Source: Chaetorhynchus papuensis (Eukaryota > Chordata > Aves > Passeriformes > Rhipiduridae). Taken from it: a stretch of 64,000 nt of DNA. A model generated the notes under the pieces. It worked only from the letters and a program-made list of their open reading frames with translations, was not told the origin of the DNA and searched no databases. The position numbers and the translations under genes were made by a program. The DNA lies in contig VWYX01000715.1 in assembly GCA_013396525.1 (NCBI GenBank), positions 377,429 to 441,428 on the forward strand. The letters are read 5' to 3'. Of the stretch, positions 59,222 through 64,000 are shown in pieces. Every line of letters begins with the position of its first letter. Within the stretch, counting starts at the first letter, position 1.

Positions 59222-62033
59222 TTTCCCTATGATGTGACATGAAAAAATGATGTGGTTGTGCAGCTTTTTGACTGTTCCTTCACATGCCGTGTCAGCAACT
59301 TCTTTCACTAATCCTGTACTCTCTATTCTTTCATTAGTCTTGCTTCTGTGAGTTTTGATCCCTACCTCTACTTATTCACCAGCTCAGAGCAATCACTGAC
59401 ATTTGGTGTATCTAAGAATAAAATCCAACACCTTTGAGTTTAATCTCCTACATCTTGTAGCCCAGAAAGTTTCCCATGGCTTTCTGCAGTCACATGTTAT
59501 AGCTGAAGTGGATTCCCTTCTTCCTTTCTGAAGATGTGATAAAGAATATGTCTGTATCCTGTCCTATTCTCAACAGATTACTTACCTAGTCTTATCAACC
59601 TCGTCTTAAAAAAAAAAAAAAAAAAGAGAAAAAGAAATTGAGACAGATTGATGTTATCCTATCCCAGTACCAAATAAAATAATAAATAGGTGTATTTTTC
59701 TGTGAGTGTTAATCTGGAGTTTCTCCAAATTCATTGTGAAAAGGATATGAGAGAAATGGCATGTTCTGGATGTTATCTTGGGTAGACAGTGTTATAGAAG
59801 GGAACTATAAAATCTGAAACTATATCTGTATTTAAATGTAAACCATTCTTCTTTGTTAGAGAGAAAAGAGAGGTATGTATAAGGAATTGAAGAGAAAAAG
59901 ACAGACCTTCCAAATACCCAAGACAAGCACTGTGATTTTGGTTTATCTCCTTGTTTACTGAAACTGACTTATTAATATTTAAAATGTCCTTATAATGTCT
60001 GCAAGCAGTTCACTAGAGTTTTAAATAATGTATACGTTATTTGGCTAGAGCCATATCCCATATTTTTATTTGATGAATCTAGATTATATTTCCTTCATGG
60101 TGAGACCATGGCCGAAAGTGCTGTATTGATTGACCAGAGAAAAAAGGAATTAAATAGTGCTCACCGTCCTAAAGAACGCGAAATTACAGAATGGTGTCTT
60201 GCGTCTTACTGCTTGTAATCTCCCAGTTGGTGGGATTCAGTGCTTTCGCATAAGTTTTAATCATCCTTTCCAAAATTAGAAATTTATTTCCTTTTGGGGA
60301 AAAAACTTTGAATCAAGACCTCAGAATATTCATTCTCCTGGGCAACCCCTAGGAGTCACTATATGCTGCATTACAAACAGTATCAACCTGCAAATCTTTT
60401 TTAGGATCAAATGCAAATCCATCCAGTTCTGCTACTAGACCCTGGTACATGAGGTTGATAATCTGACCACTGTCTGGTGAGTCTAAAATCGGACAAAGGG
60501 TTTGTCTCACAAGAACATGCCACCACGCACAAAGGTTATCACAGCTAATTAAAACATTTTTTAGAACCACTTTGTATTTGAAAATTAGAATTATTTGAGA
60601 GTTAGGTAGATACTGATAAACTATCACACATCCATGACTAGGAGGATTTTGTATTAAGTGCTTCTGAGCCAGTGCTAGGTCACAGGGAAAATGATACCGT
60701 AACATCTACTTGAATTATTTTTGCAAACCTGAAAATAATTACTTGGATTTTAACAGTTGCTTGTCTTGATTTTGTTTCTTCTAGCAAAAGTGTCATCACT
60801 GGCTGACACATTGCTGACATGTCTCTAACTCAGCATCAACCTGCAAGTTCTGCTTTTATCCAGCACAGACAGCTGACCTTCCCTTTTCTCAGCACAGCCT
60901 GTCCATTTTGAGATGTCTAGAGACAAAGCTGATAGTGGGAGGCAATCTCACTTAACTGAAATCACCTCATGGTAATAAAACTGTCCCACCAAAACAGCCC
61001 TTGAAGTTGTCTCAGATTTGAGAATCTTTTAATTTGTTTTATTAATCTTCATCAGAATAAACGGAAAATATCTGGCAACAGCTTTCTTTGCCTGTTACAT
61101 TAAGTTGGTCTGATGTATCTCCCATTGAATTGCTGTAACATCAGATAATACAAACAATACACATCAGTGACTGCCAGTAACTGCTGCAGCACAGGGTGCC
61201 CCACAAAAACATGAGATGTGCTTTCATGAAACAGTAGAAGCTAATAATTTACTACTGCTGTTCAGTGGGTGACAATGGTGCAAAGGAAACAAGGAAAACA
61301 GGAGAACAAAGAAAAAAAAACTTTACTAGAGCCAGTTCTACCTCCAGGTACTTGTGCTAATGTCACAGTTTATTTGCCTTGCTGTAGTTAGTATCTTGCC
61401 GTCAAACTAGCTGGCTTATGTATGACTTTGTGCAGTCATGTACACATGTGCTCCATGGATGGAAAATGCTGCTTTCTCTGATGCTGTAGCATAATTTACA
61501 AGGATTTTGAAACACTATTAGCAATTCTACAACTTAGTAGTTATCAAGTAAAACTGATCCTTTTCCCCTTTCCTTGAAAGTCTTTTATACCTGAAGAAAG
61601 AGCACAAGGGTCAGCTGATACTTTAAGAGGACTGTTGGAGACAGCTTAAGAGTGACAGAGTTGACACAGACACATAGGAAGAGAAACCTGAAATAAAAGT
61701 GTGTATTCCTGTTTTGTTCATCAGAGAATAAGATGAATATTTCAGGTAAAAATAAAATTGAAAGAATTTTTCCATTTTTATTAAGATTGATATTTTCATG
61801 TAAGAATTTTCTCATTGCTAAATATAGTTTAAGAAATTAATATTTTTAAACTGCACAAAACCCTCCAAAACTGGGTCAAAATAAATATTAACAGTCAGAT
61901 GTACTACACAAATGGAAAGGTTTTTGCTCACTGTTTTCAATCTAGAACGAGAACTCCTAGAGGAGAAAGAAGTAGCATATAACAAGTGTAATCAAAATGG
62001 GAAATCTTATTCCAACATCAGATCAGATAGATA
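59222..62033. other. AT-rich DNA without a recognisable gene
   Basis: It holds a poly-A run at 59608-59625 and one minus-strand frame of 118 codons at 60349-60705, discussed under findings. No transposon end was recognised. Confidence 0.6.
59608..59625. repeat. Poly-A tract, 18 bases
   Basis: An uninterrupted A-run is followed by gagaaaaag. No upstream retrocopy or AATAAA was recognised. Confidence 0.9.
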
Positions 62034-62137
62034 TGGCACTTAGATACATGGTTTAGTGGCTGACTTAGCAGTATAGTTTTGCAGTTGGATGCAATGATCT
62101 CAAAGGTCTTTTCCAACCTAAATTATTCTATGATTTT
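62034..62137 (+). mobile_element. CR1 LINE 3' end, short
   Basis: Only the last 100 bp: catggtttagtggctgactt, gcagttggatgcaatgatct and ttttccaacctaaattattc, then tatgatttt. This is the extreme 3' UTR of a third CR1 subfamily, strongly 5'-truncated. Confidence 0.85.
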
Positions 62138-64000
62138 AGTAAAAATAAAATGTTTCATTCCTCTGTGATTGTCTGTTAAAGGACTAGAGCTGATGGGATG
62201 CTTTGCATGCTCAGTTTGCAGTATTAATGCACTGTAGCAGCTGTACTATGTGAGGTGGTCTGGGACTGCACCTGCCACCTGCAGTGGGCCAAGAAACCCA
62301 TTTTGAAACAAGCATTGTTAAAGTTAACTGCTGGAACTGCATTGCAGACTGGTGACCCAGATGCATAGAGACGTCTGCATATAAGTACAGACAGATCTGG
62401 CATGGAACTACTCTTTCTTAAGAATTATGATTCGAGAGAAAAGACCATGCTGAATTTGGAAGATGATGAAAAATGAAAGGGAAAATTCACTGGACAGGGA
62501 AAAGGGGAAGTAAAAGAGGATAACCTGGGGGCCAACTGATATGTCTAGAATCAATTCTTTGCCTCACGGCTCCCTATTTGCTCTTTTACACTTGTCAGCC
62601 AAGCAGTGGAGTTCAGATTCCTGGATCCTGATTAATGTGGAGCTGAGAAGAGGGACAGCCCATCTGGAAAAGCAGCACTTCAGGAGTGCCAGAGAAAAAG
62701 CTGTAAAACAGCTTGAGCAGCCTGGAGAGCTGTCTCACAGTGACCAACAATTGTCAGTGTAAAGCAGTTGAGCTCTGCAGTGCTGTGTGCTGCTACCTGA
62801 CACCTCACAGAACTATTCCACAGCCTGTAAAGAAGAAGCAGGAGATGATCCATCAAAAGAGTGAGAACAAAACGTGTGTTGCCACTGATGATTCTCAATG
62901 CTGAAATTGCACTTTGGCATGCTGTGCTGCACTGCAGAGCAGCAGCTCAATGCCAAGAGCCAGGAATGTGGGCACACCTGCAAGGTTATGCATAGATGTG
63001 AGGTCAGACCAGATAACCATCAAATATGCCTTCCAGCATGTAGGATCTAACAACAGGAGTGTCTGGGCAGCTAAGGTACACCAACCTGAAAGTGATCTAA
63101 AAGGAGGCAGAGAATGTACTTTTACTAGTCAGAATGAATATGCAGAAAAAAAAAAATTATGGAGTAAAGATGAAAGGATGACCAGTGTTGACAGATAAAA
63201 TTATGTTCTATCTGAACATCTAATGAAGATGCTATCAGAAACTCATAGAAGATATGACACACAGCTTGAAGAATGATGGCTCATTAAGAAAAGAGAATAA
63301 TTGTGAGCTGAGGTAAAAGATGCTGAAGAGCAGAGTGATGACCACCATCTCTTTTAAAGAGAATGTAAGTGGCTCAAACACTGTGTGCTCATGTTTTTAA
63401 ACTGATCAGCTTTGTAGGATATATCACATTCTTAAACTGCCAACTAATTAATATATTGATTAGGAAGCGGAAAGTAAAAGATATTTTTAAAAAAACAGTC
63501 CTTCAACTGGAGGAGCTTACATTGTGAAAGCTGGCCAGCTGGAAAGCCATGGTAACCCATGGATGAGCTAACTGTAGGCATACAAGGTTTAACCTTTCAG
63601 TTAAAGAACTAAATCAGCAGCAAGCATCTGGAGAGGTATTGTTCCTATGCAAGGCACAGTCTTAAAGAGCAATCTGTTATCCTCCAAGGCTATTGAACAG
63701 AAAGGAGATCCAGAGACACCACAGATGGAAAAGCAGATTGCTCGAGGTGTACAAAAGACATTATACTCTTGCAGCATACAGTGAATCTGCCTGCAGATGG
63801 ACAAGGCCCCAGAGAAAATGTATGTTAAACTATCCCTTTGATGGAGCTCACAGTTCATTAATCTGTGACTTGGTTGCATCTTAGTTGAGGACATGAGAGG
63901 AAAACATGAGCAGAAGCTCATTGTGTTGGGGGATACAAAGACAATTCCCTGCTTCCAGAAGCAGGAGTACTGTTGTTGCAGGAGTACTGTAAACTTAGGT
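62138..64000. other. Unassigned sequence running off the window end
   Basis: It is noticeably less AT-rich than most of the window, with several short frames (up to 106 codons) on both strands. None resembles a protein I know. The base composition and lack of unique-sequence character suggest an old, eroded transposon or retroviral interior, but no LTR end, tRNA-like site or motif supports that. Confidence 0.35.

Noticed and set aside
60760..60850. Possible splice acceptor (ttctag) with exon
   Set aside because: A pyrimidine tract and AG alone are frequent. The following frame is short and without homology.

Overview
The window reads as a stretch of bird nuclear genome, most likely a passerine, that is a gene desert or a very long intron. 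It is AT-rich throughout. The longest open frames are repeat-derived, N-filled or unrecognised, and I found no exon, tRNA gene, CRISPR array or operon-like structure that I can defend. The bird assignment rests on CR1 LINE 3' ends with their typical ATTCTATG-like termini, on avian LTR families, on an ERVL-type pol remnant, and on one tRNA-Ile-like SINE with a CR1-type tail (TguSINE1-like). The SINE is what points to passerines. All family names come from recognition of sequence patterns, not from a database search.

Layout: 1-8057 is unique AT-rich DNA. 8058-9237 is a 1.18-kb LTR on the minus strand with an internal 40-bp minisatellite and an 11-N gap. 9238-15915 is mostly unique. 15916-16050 is the SINE. 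17370-17620 (plus) and 18023-18542 (minus) are two copies of one LTR family in opposite orientation; the first carries a long TAC/TAT microsatellite. 20500-22366 is a minus-strand CR1 broken by two LTRs of a second family and by a 412-N gap. 22367-29386 is largely unique.

29387-31224 is a solo LTR with a perfect 5-bp target duplication (cctac), split by a 1.26-kb insert. CR1 fragments follow at 33512-33997 (+) and 39226-39740 (-), then a short LTR tail at 42119-42226 (+). 47465-49222 is a decayed ERVL-like internal region with RNase H and integrase sequence. A long CR1 lies at 53452-54619 (+) and a short one at 55388-55596 (+). 58014-59221 (+) is a second copy of the 1.2-kb LTR family with a 39-bp minisatellite in the same place. 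A last CR1 tail is at 62034-62137 (+). The final 1.8 kb is unassigned.

No genes work together here. The biology visible is transposon history: target duplications and nesting give an order of events (CR1, then two LTR insertions; LTR, then a second insertion), and LTRs have seeded microsatellites and minisatellites. I did not find a convincing new biological system. The best leads are the nested CR1/LTR locus, the split LTR at 29-31 kb, and the LTR family that carries minisatellites.
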